Positions 1-7,899 of a stretch of 23,762 nucleotides of DNA are shown one piece after another. A model generated the notes under the pieces. That model worked only from the letters and a program-made list of their open reading frames with translations, did not search any database and was not told the origin of the DNA. Position 1 is the stretch's first letter, and each line of letters starts with the position of its first letter. Source of the stretch: a virus; IMG/VR virus record IMGVR_UViG_3300027985_000055, positions 1 through 23,762 of that record; one strand, 5' to 3'. Made by a program: the position numbers and the translations under genes.

Positions 1-333
1 GATACAGCGACTACAACGGATGCTGCCGCAACGAGTGATGCAGGTACTACGTTCTATATGAACAGTCCCTCTACCGCTTTGATGGACGCCTCAAATACAA
101 CGTACACCCCTCAAGAAATATCTACACCTTTAGATTCTACAACAACAACAACAACCCCTGCTGCAACAGCAGCAGAGTTACAGCGTCAGACTCTTGAGTA
201 TGTACAACCTACAGAAATAGTTCCAGTAGAGAACAGTACTGCACCGTATGCAGTTTCTCTGGATTCTGAAGCAGCAACTTCACTAGGAAGAAAGAAACGT
301 CCGACTAGTGTATCAGCATCGTTGGGGTTCTAA
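1..333 (+). CDS. gp7.3/gp6.7-like small virion protein, 5'-partial
   Basis: The frame is open from the first base of the window, so the gene probably begins upstream; the first in-frame ATG (58) has no convincing ribosome binding site. The visible 110 residues are rich in Thr, Ala and Ser, including a run of six Thr, and end in a basic tail GRKKRPTSVSASLGF. T7 gp7.3 also ends in a GRKK-type basic stretch and sits just before the portal gene; T7 gp6.7 and gp7.3 are small virion proteins ejected early in infection. The next gene has the same kind of tail (RKRRGGKVSTVLGF), so the two look like tandem paralogs. The assignment by position and tail motif is inference; overall similarity is too low-complexity to be decisive. 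Confidence 0.6.
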   Translation, partial: DTATTTDAAATSDAGTTFYMNSPSTALMDASNTTYTPQEISTPLDSTTTTTTPAATAAELQRQTLEYVQPTEIVPVENSTAPYAVSLDSEAATSLGRKKRPTSVSASLGF

Positions 334-334
334 T

Positions 335-898
335 ATGGGATTTAGTAATACATCAACAACTAGAGCCTTAGCCTCTAAGATTGTACCTAAATTAGAAGCT
401 GACTTAGGAACACCTAGTGCTACAGCAACGGCTACAGCACCTTTAACAGGGACAGTGGCACCTAGTACAATTAAGACTACACCAACCCCTATAACGCCAG
501 CTACGTCTTCACCAGCAGCATCTACTGTTGCCACATCTACGCCGACAACCGCACCTATAACCACTAGGACTACAACACCTACTGCAACCACAACACCTAC
601 TGTAGCTGCCTCAACTACGCCAGTTAAAACAACTACAGCTATTCCGGCTACTTCTACACCAACAGTAGCACCACCGGCAGCAGTGCAGACACCTACTGGT
701 CTTTCAACCAATAAAACACCAGCGCGTATGCAGGTGGACTATGTACCTGAAGCGATGAATCAAACTAATCCAGAGGATATACAGCGGCAATGGAATGAAG
801 CAAGTATTGGGGAAATTGGTAATACTACTGAGGATGGGACAACATTATCTACAAGAAAGAGACGTGGTGGTAAAGTCTCTACAGTATTAGGATTCTAA
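335..898 (+). CDS. gp7.3-like Thr/Ala/Pro-rich virion protein
   Basis: This 187-residue protein starts at ATG 335, one base after the preceding stop; an in-frame ATG at 308 lies inside the upstream gene and is less likely. The N-terminus (MGFSNTSTTRALASK) resembles a short folded or basic anchor. Residues of about 27-130 are almost entirely Thr, Ala, Pro, Ser and Val, mucin-like and probably extended. Residues 131-187 regain normal composition and end in STRKRRGGKVSTVLGF, matching the tail of the upstream protein. Position directly before the portal gene fits the T7 gp7.3 slot (tail assembly/host range protein, about 99 residues in T7), but this one is nearly twice as long because of the low-complexity spacer. 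The function is inferred from position. Confidence 0.6.
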   Translation: MGFSNTSTTRALASKIVPKLEADLGTPSATATATAPLTGTVAPSTIKTTPTPITPATSSPAASTVATSTPTTAPITTRTTTPTATTTPTVAASTTPVKTTTAIPATSTPTVAPPAAVQTPTGLSTNKTPARMQVDYVPEAMNQTNPEDIQRQWNEASIGEIGNTTEDGTTLSTRKRRGGKVSTVLGF

Positions 899-899
899 C

Positions 900-2417
900 A
901 TGGCAGGACAAACATATGAGTCCTTGTTTGATAAGTATCAAGATGATTATGCAGTCATTAAATCGGAGTCATATGCTCGCTGGAGCGTACCTACAATCTT
1001 TGCTGATGTAGATATCCGTGAAGGTGATAGAGTACCAGTACAACGGGACTACCAGAGTGTTGGAGCTATTCTATTAAACTACTTGTCAAGCAAGCTAACG
1101 CAATTATTATTTCCAGCTAATCAGCCATTCTTTAAATTGGATGGTAGTGCAAAGCTGAATGAAATGTCACAAGCATTAAATATCCCTGTGAATAAACTCA
1201 GTGATAAACTAGCCGAGTTGGAGAATGCTGCATATCGCAGAGTCTTCATGGGTAGTTCTTATCACCAGTTGGGTCAGGCCATGAAACTCCTGATAGCCAC
1301 AGGTAATGCTCTTATATTCAGAGACCCTAATAATCACAAGACAGTTACATACAGTTTACGTCAGTATGCTATGCTGCGTGATGGTGCAGGGACGGTACTG
1401 GATATCATACTTAAAGAACGTGTTGCTCTTTCCATGCTACCCGAAGAAGTTCAGACTATCTTTGCTGGTAGGGAAGAGTATGATTGTTTAAAACTATGGA
1501 CACGAATCAAGAGAGAGCACGGCCCTATGGGGGATGTGTTCGTAGTAAGCCAACAAGTAGAAAGCTACGATATTGGTAAAGCTATTGTATATCACGAAAA
1601 GATTTGTCCATACATCCCCGTAGTTTGGAACCTTATAACAGGTGAGAACTATGGTAGGGGATTAGTAGAGGACTACGCAGGGGACTTTGCTAAACTATCA
1701 GAACTATCTGAAGAGTTAGCAATGTATGAGATTGAAGCCTGTAAAGTAGTTCACTTAGTAGCTCCGGGCTCTGGTGCTGACGTAGATGAGTTAGCCACAG
1801 CAGAAAACGGTGCGTATGTTCAGGGTAGACCAGCAGATATTCAAGCTCATGAGGCAGGTGATGCCAATAAGATTGAACAGATATCTCGTGAACTTCAGTC
1901 TATATTCCAACGCTTGGCCCCAGCTTTTATGTACTCGGGGAATATGCGTGATGCTGAACGTGTAACAGCAGAAGAAATTAGACGTAATGCAGAGGAGGCA
2001 GATGTTAGCTTTGGTGGTAACTACAGTGCGGTAGCAGATAATATGCAAACCCCACTGGCGTATCTCACCATCTATGAAGAAGAACCATCGTTCATTGATG
2101 AAGTAATCAAGGGAACTATTTCACTCGACGTGCTTACGGGTGTTGCCGCATTAGGCCGTACTGTTGCAGTACAGCAATTACTACAGGCAGCCAATGATAT
2201 TAGTCTATGCTTACCAGTGTTCGCACAAGCAGACAAACGCTTTGACCCAGCACGTATCGTTGATATCATATTATCAGGTAGAGGTATTAAACAATCTGAC
2301 GTATTCAAGACTGAAGAACAGTTACAGCAGGAACTCAAAGAGGCTTCTGCTCCAGTACCTAACCCTATGAATCCTACTGATGCTACTCAAGCATTACAAG
2401 AACAAGGTATCGTATAA
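900..2417 (+). CDS. portal protein (T7 gp8-like head-tail connector)
   Basis: The product is 505 residues, close to T7 gp8 (536). It should form the dodecameric ring at one capsid vertex through which DNA is packed and ejected and onto which the tail is built. The start is ATG 900 with AGGA upstream. The N-terminal YESLFDKYQDDYAVIKSESYAR region, the following RDYQSVGAILLNYLSSKL with TQLLFPANQPFFKL, and the later APAFMYSGNMRDAERVTAEEI are typical of T7-type connectors. The stop overlaps the scaffold start by one base. Gene order portal-scaffold-capsid supports the call. Confidence 0.93.
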   Translation: MAGQTYESLFDKYQDDYAVIKSESYARWSVPTIFADVDIREGDRVPVQRDYQSVGAILLNYLSSKLTQLLFPANQPFFKLDGSAKLNEMSQALNIPVNKLSDKLAELENAAYRRVFMGSSYHQLGQAMKLLIATGNALIFRDPNNHKTVTYSLRQYAMLRDGAGTVLDIILKERVALSMLPEEVQTIFAGREEYDCLKLWTRIKREHGPMGDVFVVSQQVESYDIGKAIVYHEKICPYIPVVWNLITGENYGRGLVEDYAGDFAKLSELSEELAMYEIEACKVVHLVAPGSGADVDELATAENGAYVQGRPADIQAHEAGDANKIEQISRELQSIFQRLAPAFMYSGNMRDAERVTAEEIRRNAEEADVSFGGNYSAVADNMQTPLAYLTIYEEEPSFIDEVIKGTISLDVLTGVAALGRTVAVQQLLQAANDISLCLPVFAQADKRFDPARIVDIILSGRGIKQSDVFKTEEQLQQELKEASAPVPNPMNPTDATQALQEQGIV

Positions 2418-3250
2418 TGGATAACCAAAACTTTGTACAGGGCGTTCCACCTCAAGGTTCGCCTGTAATTAATCCAGCCACTAATCAATACTTAGAAGCT
2501 ACCGCAGGTTCTCCTCCAGTAGCAGACCCTACGCACCAAGCCACACTAGATGAAATTCTACAGGCTGTACGTGGTGGTCAACGTATTCCAGAAAGGCAGG
2601 ATGCACCCCCTGCTCCAGCACCACAGCCGGAGCAACAAAACATCACTTCTGATTTAACTCCGAATGATGTGCGTACTGGTAATGACGTACTAGATACAGC
2701 AGTATATGCGTTCGTTCAAGCTACTGGTACAACTAAAGCAGACCTTGACCAAGCAATTTCATCCGCAATGGAATATGGCGACCCACGTTTAATCGACCAG
2801 ACTTTCTTGCGCCAACGCTTTGGTCAGAATGCTGAACAAGCTATCAAATTAGCACAGGCAGTGGTATCTCATATCGCTGAATCAACTAATCAAATGGTAG
2901 CAAATGTTCATAGTAAAGCTGGTGGTAAACCTCAATGGGACGCAGCAGTAGCAATGTTCAAGCAGACAGCACCCGCAGGGTTAGTTGAAGCTGCACGCAG
3001 AATGCTCGACTCAGGGGATAGGAATACCGCAGAACAAGCTGCAGACATGATTGTAGGTTATGTTCAGCAAGCAGGTATTAGACCTGATAATAATCAACTT
3101 AGAGGTTCTAGTGGCCTATTCTCTCAAGGACTTTCTGCAGGAGAGTTCCAACAGGCCGTTCACAAATTAAATCCAAACTCACGCACTTATAACTCCGACT
3201 ATAGCCGTTTAATGGAGATGCGTAAGATTGGGAAACAAATGGGTAAATAG
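2417..3250 (+). CDS. capsid assembly scaffolding protein (T7 gp9-like)
   Basis: The 277-residue protein lies between portal and capsid genes, the invariant scaffold position in T7-like phages (T7 gp9 is 307 residues). The first 90 residues are Pro/Gln-rich and look disordered; the rest is predicted helical and charged (for example the stretch ending MVANVHSKAGGKPQWDAAVA), and it ends in a basic segment LMEMRKIGKQMGK, as expected for a scaffold that contacts the shell with its C-terminus. It is translationally coupled to the portal by a one-base stop/start overlap, with only a weak upstream AAGG. The role is to guide prohead assembly and leave before or during packaging. Confidence 0.88.
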   Translation: MDNQNFVQGVPPQGSPVINPATNQYLEATAGSPPVADPTHQATLDEILQAVRGGQRIPERQDAPPAPAPQPEQQNITSDLTPNDVRTGNDVLDTAVYAFVQATGTTKADLDQAISSAMEYGDPRLIDQTFLRQRFGQNAEQAIKLAQAVVSHIAESTNQMVANVHSKAGGKPQWDAAVAMFKQTAPAGLVEAARRMLDSGDRNTAEQAADMIVGYVQQAGIRPDNNQLRGSSGLFSQGLSAGEFQQAVHKLNPNSRTYNSDYSRLMEMRKIGKQMGK

Positions 3251-3260
3251 GAGATAACAA

Positions 3261-4241
3261 ATGGCTTATACCGATTATAATGGTGTGTCTACCCGTCCGC
3301 ATTGGGGCGGTGCTGATTCTGACGTAGACATTCATATTGAGGTGTTCGAAGGTGAGATTGATTCCGAGTTCGCGTATCAATCATTCTTCCGTGCAAACTC
3401 TAACTTCCGCTCAGTTCAAGACCGTTCAAATACTATTCGTATTGACCGTATGGGTAAACTGGGTATTAAGTCTCGTAAGTCAGGCGAGGCGTTAGAATCT
3501 CAGAAAGTCGCTAACGACAAACTGATTGTCACTGTAGATACTGTCGTGTACGCACGTACTCCAGTAGATTGGCAGGATGATTGGACTGCACCAGATTTCT
3601 TACCAGAACTGGGCCGTCAACACGGTTACGAACATGCTAAATTGTTCGATACTGCACACATCATCCAACTGATGAAGTGCCGTAACTTCGTAGCTCCTGC
3701 ACATCTGGCAGGTGCGTTCTATAATGGTATCGAGAAACCAGCTACCATCAACGCAGACAAATCTATCTACGCTGAGAATATCCAAGATGCTCATGCACAA
3801 GGTATCACTGAGTTAATTAATCGTGACTTAGGTGCTGCAGTTGATGAAGCAATCACTGTATGTACTCCAGAAATCTTCGATATCCTGCTGCACCATGACA
3901 AACTCATGTCAGTAGATTTCAGCTCTGGCAACGGTGATTTCGCTAAACGCCGCGTAGGTTTCCTGAACGGTTCTCGTATCATCGAAACCCCACGCTTCCC
4001 ATCTGCTGTAGAAACTGACCATATCCTTGGTACAGCGTTCAACGTAGATGCGGACGATATCGCATGTAAGATGCTGGTGTATGTACCACGTCTGACTCTG
4101 GTAGCTGTTGAAGCGAAAGCTCTGACTACCAACATGTGGCCTGACCCACAGAACTTTGCAAACGTACTGGATTCATATGCCATGTACAACATCGGCCAAC
4201 GCCGTCCAGATGCAATGTTCGCAGTCAAAATGGTGAGCTAG
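3261..4241 (+). CDS. major capsid protein (T7 gp10A-like)
   Basis: The product is 326 residues (T7 gp10A: 345) and carries T7-family capsid features: N-terminal FEGEIDSEFAYQSFFRANSN and RSVQDRSNTIRIDRMGKL, and later VDTVVYARTPVDWQDDW, all characteristic of the HK97-fold shell subunit of podoviruses. It has the strongest ribosome binding site of the cluster (AGGAGA, 3249-3254). Codon use differs from its neighbours: Leu is mostly CTG and Arg CGT/CGC, whereas flanking genes favour TTA/CTA, as expected for the most highly expressed phage gene. A hairpin begins two bases after the stop. I see no strong slippery heptamer near the end that would make a gp10B-like frameshift product. Confidence 0.95.
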   Translation: MAYTDYNGVSTRPHWGGADSDVDIHIEVFEGEIDSEFAYQSFFRANSNFRSVQDRSNTIRIDRMGKLGIKSRKSGEALESQKVANDKLIVTVDTVVYARTPVDWQDDWTAPDFLPELGRQHGYEHAKLFDTAHIIQLMKCRNFVAPAHLAGAFYNGIEKPATINADKSIYAENIQDAHAQGITELINRDLGAAVDEAITVCTPEIFDILLHHDKLMSVDFSSGNGDFAKRRVGFLNGSRIIETPRFPSAVETDHILGTAFNVDADDIACKMLVYVPRLTLVAVEAKALTTNMWPDPQNFANVLDSYAMYNIGQRRPDAMFAVKMVS

Positions 4242-4242
4242 T

Positions 4243-4281
4243 CCATAACAAAGCCTCCTCTAGTAGGGGGCTTGATTATGG
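4243..4281 (+). terminator. hairpin directly after the capsid gene
   Basis: A long dyad: CCATAA (4243-4248) pairs with TTATGG (4276-4281); after a 2x2 internal loop, AAGCCTCCT (4251-4259) pairs with AGGGGGCTT (4265-4273, one G-T) around the loop CTAGT. No U-tract follows, so it may be an RNA processing or 3'-stabilising hairpin rather than a classic terminator. T7 has its Tphi terminator in the same place after gene 10. Confidence 0.55.
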
Positions 4282-4399
4282 GTTAAACTCGTAGGAGGTG
4301 ATTCAGCGCAAACCCCACGCACAGTGGTAATGCGCGTATCTCGTATCTGTACGTTAAACAGACCCAAGCAATGTCGTGAGACATGGCGAGGATGATTCG
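4282..4399 (+). other. structured intergenic RNA region, possible degenerate tRNA-like element
   Basis: This stretch between two hairpins has no ORF of note. It contains a 5-bp stem with a 7-base loop (4346-4362, TCTGT-ACGTTAA-ACAGA), a 5-bp stem capped by a GTGA tetraloop (4371-4384, ATGTC-GTGA-GACAT), and a CGCA-CAGTGGTAA-TGCG stem-loop (4318-4334) whose loop resembles a tRNA D-loop. A TTCGA motif sits at 4396-4400. The parts recall tRNA arms, but spacing is wrong and the T stem does not pair, so I do not call a tRNA. Confidence 0.3.
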
Positions 4400-4432
4400 A
4401 CCCCAACCTCTGCTATGCACGTTGGGGTTTTC
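4400..4432 (+). terminator. probable intrinsic terminator before tail tube gene A
   Basis: ACCCCAAC (4400-4407) pairs perfectly with GTTGGGGT (4421-4428) over a 13-base loop and is followed by TTTTC. The 8-bp GC-rich stem plus T-run is the usual form of a factor-independent terminator. Placed about 160 bases after the capsid stop, it would reduce transcription of tail genes relative to capsid. Confidence 0.6.
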
Positions 4433-4447
4433 AATTGAGGAGAGGTT

Positions 4448-5005
4448 ATGCAATTACTAACAGCCGTAAACCAAATCCTCTCCACTCTAGGTGAGGCTCA
4501 AGTATCCACTATAGATAGTCAGCATATGACTGTGTATAAGATTCTTTCAGCTCTTGAACTGCACAAACAGTTACTATTGGAGAGAGGTTGGTGGTTTAAT
4601 ACATGTACTGAAACAATGTACTTAGATACAAACAATCAACTAGAAGCACCCGTCAATGCTTTAAGTGTAGAGGATACCACAGGTACTCTTCTATTAACTA
4701 TTAGAGATGGGATGCTTTTTAATTCCTCAGATAATACAGAATACTTTGAGGAGGCTATCACCATCTTCAGTACATTAAATCTAGCGTTCGAAGACCTACC
4801 CATCTGTGCAGCATCTGTTGTAATGAACCTTGCTAAGATACAGGTTTATACAGATGACTTGGGAGTAGATTCTGTAATCGAAGTAGCACAGGCAGAACTT
4901 AATAGAGATATGCGTCAGCTTGAAATGATGCACATCCGCTCAATGAGACACTCAACCAAGAACAAACGCTCTTGGGCTAAACTACAAAATGCATTAAGGG
5001 GTTAG
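4448..5005 (+). CDS. tail tubular protein A (T7 gp11-like gatekeeper)
   Basis: The 185-residue product (T7 gp11: 196) opens with MQLLTAVNQILSTLGEAQVS, the hallmark N-terminus of this family (LxAVNxxLSxIGE), followed by an ALELHKQLLLERGWWFNT segment also typical of it. It should form the ring between portal and nozzle. Start ATG 4448 has GGAGAGG upstream. The next gene starts one base after the stop. Confidence 0.93.
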   Translation: MQLLTAVNQILSTLGEAQVSTIDSQHMTVYKILSALELHKQLLLERGWWFNTCTETMYLDTNNQLEAPVNALSVEDTTGTLLLTIRDGMLFNSSDNTEYFEEAITIFSTLNLAFEDLPICAASVVMNLAKIQVYTDDLGVDSVIEVAQAELNRDMRQLEMMHIRSMRHSTKNKRSWAKLQNALRG

Positions 5006-5006
5006 T

Positions 5007-7355
5007 ATGGCAATCAGCAATCATGTGCTTGAAGGTAGCATACCCTCTTTATTACAGGGTGTATCCCAACAGGTTCCGAGAGAACGTTTAGATGGGCAGG
5101 TTGGTATCCAAGTCAACATGGTTAGTGATGTGGTGAATGGGATGCGTAGACGCCCCGGAGCCCGTATGCTAAAGGCAGACGTCCTTAATGGTGCTACTCT
5201 TGTTACATCTAAAATCTACTGTGCTTATCACTCAGCAGGTGGTATAGGCAGACACGTTATAGTTAATACATCCACAGGTAAGTTAGAAGTATTCGATAAT
5301 ACCTTTACTTCTTTAGGCAGTTTAACAAATGCGTATCTGCAATCTGTTACTGCACAGAACATCCAATCTATATCTTTACGCGGTCGTGTGTATGTAGTAA
5401 ATACCGAAGTAATTCCTACCGGTAATATATCTAATAGTGGTAAACAGAATCCCAATTTAACGGGGTTCTTTTTTATCAAAACAGGCGCATACAGCAAGAC
5501 CTATTCAGTTAATATCACAACCTCAGGTGGTACTTACACAGTAAGTTACACAACCCCTGATGGTACAACTGCAGGCGATGCAGCATTATCCACACCAACC
5601 TATATTGCAACTCAATTAGTCAATGCCATTAATGCTAAAGGCACCCCTTTCGTAACACCATCTCAAAGCAGTGGTTATGTCTTCCTTATTTGTACAGGTA
5701 GTTATAATACCCTGACAGTAAGTACTGACTCTGGTATATCTTATATGAGTGCCAGTAACCAAAGTTCGGTATCCTTAGTATCCGACCTACCTGCACTGTT
5801 ACCTACAGCAGGGTATAACTGTATGTGTGCAGTAGGCTCTACTGTAAGAACCGCAGTATGGTACAGGTACAATGGTGCTACAGGTGTATGGCTAGAGGAT
5901 TCTGCATGGAATAGTATTACCTCCATTACTAATATCTGCGTCTCTTATAGCTTATATGGCTCAGTGGATATTCAGTTAGAGACAGGAGAAGGTCGTCTAG
6001 CTGGTTCTGATGAGACGAATGAGAATCCTGCTTTCTTAGATGTGGGGATAACGGGCCTCAGTGCATACCAAGGTAGGCTAGTTCTACTATGTGGTTCCGA
6101 GGTAGTCATGAGTGCTGCTGGTAAGCCTATGCGATTCTATCGTAGCACAGTAACAGAACTACTTGATGAAGACCCTATTGGTATTATGGCTGGTGGTGCA
6201 AGCGCAGCAGACTTCATGTATGCAATGCAGTTCAACCGAGACTTGCTGCTATTCAGTAGCACCTGTCAGGCTGTAATTCCCGGCACTAACGTCCCTATCT
6301 CGCCTAGCACTGCGCAGATTGTATTGACCTCAAGTTATGCAGGTGATAACAACTCTAGTCCTGTTGATACTGGTCGAAGCATCATGTTCCCTGTACCTAT
6401 CTCTGGAGCCTTCGCAGGCTTCTTTGAAATGATTCCTAGTAACTACACAGCATCTCAGTACACCTCACTCGATATAACTCAGCATATACCTAAGTACATG
6501 CCGGGACGTGTCTTGAAGTGCGTAGGTAGTACCAACGTTGGTATGCTCTTGAGTATCTGCTCAGGAGACAGTATTGGGCTGTATGTTCACCAGTTCAAAT
6601 GGAACAATGAGACTAAGATACAAGGTGCATGGCATAGATGGGAGATGCCTTATCCGATAGCATCCGTATGGTTTGCTGATGACACTATCATTGTGGCTTT
6701 GAATGCAAATGGTAAGTTAGCATTAGTAACAGTGGAACTGCAGACAGGTACAACCATCAATGGACTGTACAGACCACTATCAGACATCTATCAATCAGTA
6801 ACAGTAACCAATGGTCAATTCACCGTACCAGAGGTTCTAAGAAGCGCTTACAACTCAGGCTATGATATCCTATTGACCTATACCTCAGGAACGCTCTCAG
6901 GGGCGGAGGCTGGCGTAGAGAGCATTAATACTAGTACATGGGTAGGTACAGTGCTACGTAATATACCAGATGGTACGTACTTCATTGGATTAGACTACAC
7001 GAGTGTGCTTAGTCCTACTGCGCCTGTACTAAAAGACCAAGATGGGAATGTATTTGGTATGGATGCTACGCTAGTACGCTACATCCTACATACCGTAGAT
7101 ACAGGTGAGTTCGACGTGTACATCTACAACAGTGCCCTAGATTTAGTATCTGAAACACTGTCCCCTGTGTATAATGCTTCCCCTGATTTACAAATTGATT
7201 ACCCATTGATAGGTACGCTACAGGATATTCCAATCTCTGTACATAGTGTCTCTCAAGATACAACAACGATATTCTCATGTAGTGGAGCATCTCAGATGTG
7301 CTTCTTAGGCATAGACTATATCATGCGGTATTATCCACGAAGAAGGAGAGTCTAA
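5007..7355 (+). CDS. tail tubular protein B (T7 gp12-like nozzle)
   Basis: At 782 residues it is nearly the size of T7 gp12 (794). The N-terminal SIPSLLQGVSQQVPRERLDG and DVVNGMRRRPGARM segments are the diagnostic motifs of T7 nozzle proteins. Much of the rest is Ser/Thr/Gly-rich and consistent with a beta-propeller. Later motifs such as YQGRLVLLCGSEVVMSAAGK and MQFNRDLLLFSSTCQAVI are also family-typical. It forms the distal tail tube that closes the particle and carries fibres. The stop overlaps the ATG of the next gene by one base. Confidence 0.94.
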   Translation: MAISNHVLEGSIPSLLQGVSQQVPRERLDGQVGIQVNMVSDVVNGMRRRPGARMLKADVLNGATLVTSKIYCAYHSAGGIGRHVIVNTSTGKLEVFDNTFTSLGSLTNAYLQSVTAQNIQSISLRGRVYVVNTEVIPTGNISNSGKQNPNLTGFFFIKTGAYSKTYSVNITTSGGTYTVSYTTPDGTTAGDAALSTPTYIATQLVNAINAKGTPFVTPSQSSGYVFLICTGSYNTLTVSTDSGISYMSASNQSSVSLVSDLPALLPTAGYNCMCAVGSTVRTAVWYRYNGATGVWLEDSAWNSITSITNICVSYSLYGSVDIQLETGEGRLAGSDETNENPAFLDVGITGLSAYQGRLVLLCGSEVVMSAAGKPMRFYRSTVTELLDEDPIGIMAGGASAADFMYAMQFNRDLLLFSSTCQAVIPGTNVPISPSTAQIVLTSSYAGDNNSSPVDTGRSIMFPVPISGAFAGFFEMIPSNYTASQYTSLDITQHIPKYMPGRVLKCVGSTNVGMLLSICSGDSIGLYVHQFKWNNETKIQGAWHRWEMPYPIASVWFADDTIIVALNANGKLALVTVELQTGTTINGLYRPLSDIYQSVTVTNGQFTVPEVLRSAYNSGYDILLTYTSGTLSGAEAGVESINTSTWVGTVLRNIPDGTYFIGLDYTSVLSPTAPVLKDQDGNVFGMDATLVRYILHTVDTGEFDVYIYNSALDLVSETLSPVYNASPDLQIDYPLIGTLQDIPISVHSVSQDTTTIFSCSGASQMCFLGIDYIMRYYPRRRRV

Positions 7356-7888
7356 TGTCTGCGACTCAAGGCCAATTGGCTCAAGCTACAGCTTCTTTGG
7401 GTACTTCCTTATTCGCTGGTATGGCAAAGGTAAAGAATGCCCAAGCGCAAGAAGCTCAGACGAATGAGCAAATCAAAATCTATAACAAGCAGCTTCTTCA
7501 AAAGAATGCTGAAGATATTAATGCTATCCAACTGCAACGGTCTGTATCTAGAATGCAGACCGTACAGGCTCTCTTTGCTGTAGAGCGTAAACGGGTAGAG
7601 GAAGTATCTGCTAAGAACACAATGCTGGCAGCTACCGATACAGTAGGTGCCAGTGCACGTCAATCTATAATGGCAGCAGAGGCGGCAGCCGAGGAATCAA
7701 AGAACGTATACATTCTGAATCAAAGACTTACTGAAGAGTCCCTAGATGCTCAGATTGGTTATACTACCTCATCTACTAAGTACTCACTGCAACAACTTAA
7801 ATACGGTGCAGGTAAAGCAGCAGCTAACGAGGCTAGTGCTGCAAACTTCGGGGCTATTATGAATCTCGCTGCAGTCGCTATGTTATAA
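7355..7888 (+). CDS. internal virion protein, gp14-like
   Basis: I chose ATG 7355 (GAAGGAGAG upstream, one-base overlap with the preceding stop) over the ATG at 7298, giving 177 residues (T7 gp14: 196). The protein is Ala/Gln-rich and helical with a long central region without aromatic residues, and a C-terminal segment (ASAANFGAIMNLAAVAML) that is hydrophobic enough to insert in a membrane. In T7, gp14 is ejected first and forms the outer-membrane part of the DNA ejection channel. Identification rests mainly on position before two large internal proteins and on composition. Confidence 0.75.
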   Translation: MSATQGQLAQATASLGTSLFAGMAKVKNAQAQEAQTNEQIKIYNKQLLQKNAEDINAIQLQRSVSRMQTVQALFAVERKRVEEVSAKNTMLAATDTVGASARQSIMAAEAAAEESKNVYILNQRLTEESLDAQIGYTTSSTKYSLQQLKYGAGKAAANEASAANFGAIMNLAAVAML

Positions 7889-7899
7889 TGGAGTAATGT

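Noticed and set aside
313-711. 132-residue minus-strand ORF of Val/Gly/Ala
   Set aside because: It is the antisense reading of the Thr/Pro/Ala-rich gene; the composition is dictated by the other strand and there is no ribosome binding site or context.
1306-1491. Out-of-frame ORF within the portal gene, and similar ORFs inside other large genes
   Set aside because: They overlap well-supported genes in other frames, have no credible ribosome binding sites, and their composition follows the main frame.
4225-4294. Possible -1 frameshift producing a gp10B-like capsid extension
   Set aside because: The -1 frame is open for about 18 codons and a hairpin follows, but the AAAA stretch near the end is not a canonical slippery heptamer and the extension is short.
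4294-4411. tRNA gene between capsid and tail genes
   Set aside because: Arm-like pieces exist, but the T stem does not pair, position 33 would be C, and arm spacing is wrong; kept only as a structured-RNA observation.
3192-4512. T7-like promoters at ACTATAG (3198-3204 and 4508-4514; also 10914-10920)
   Set aside because: Flanking bases are not shared among the three occurrences and this count is expected by chance for a 7-mer; no phage promoter consensus could be built.
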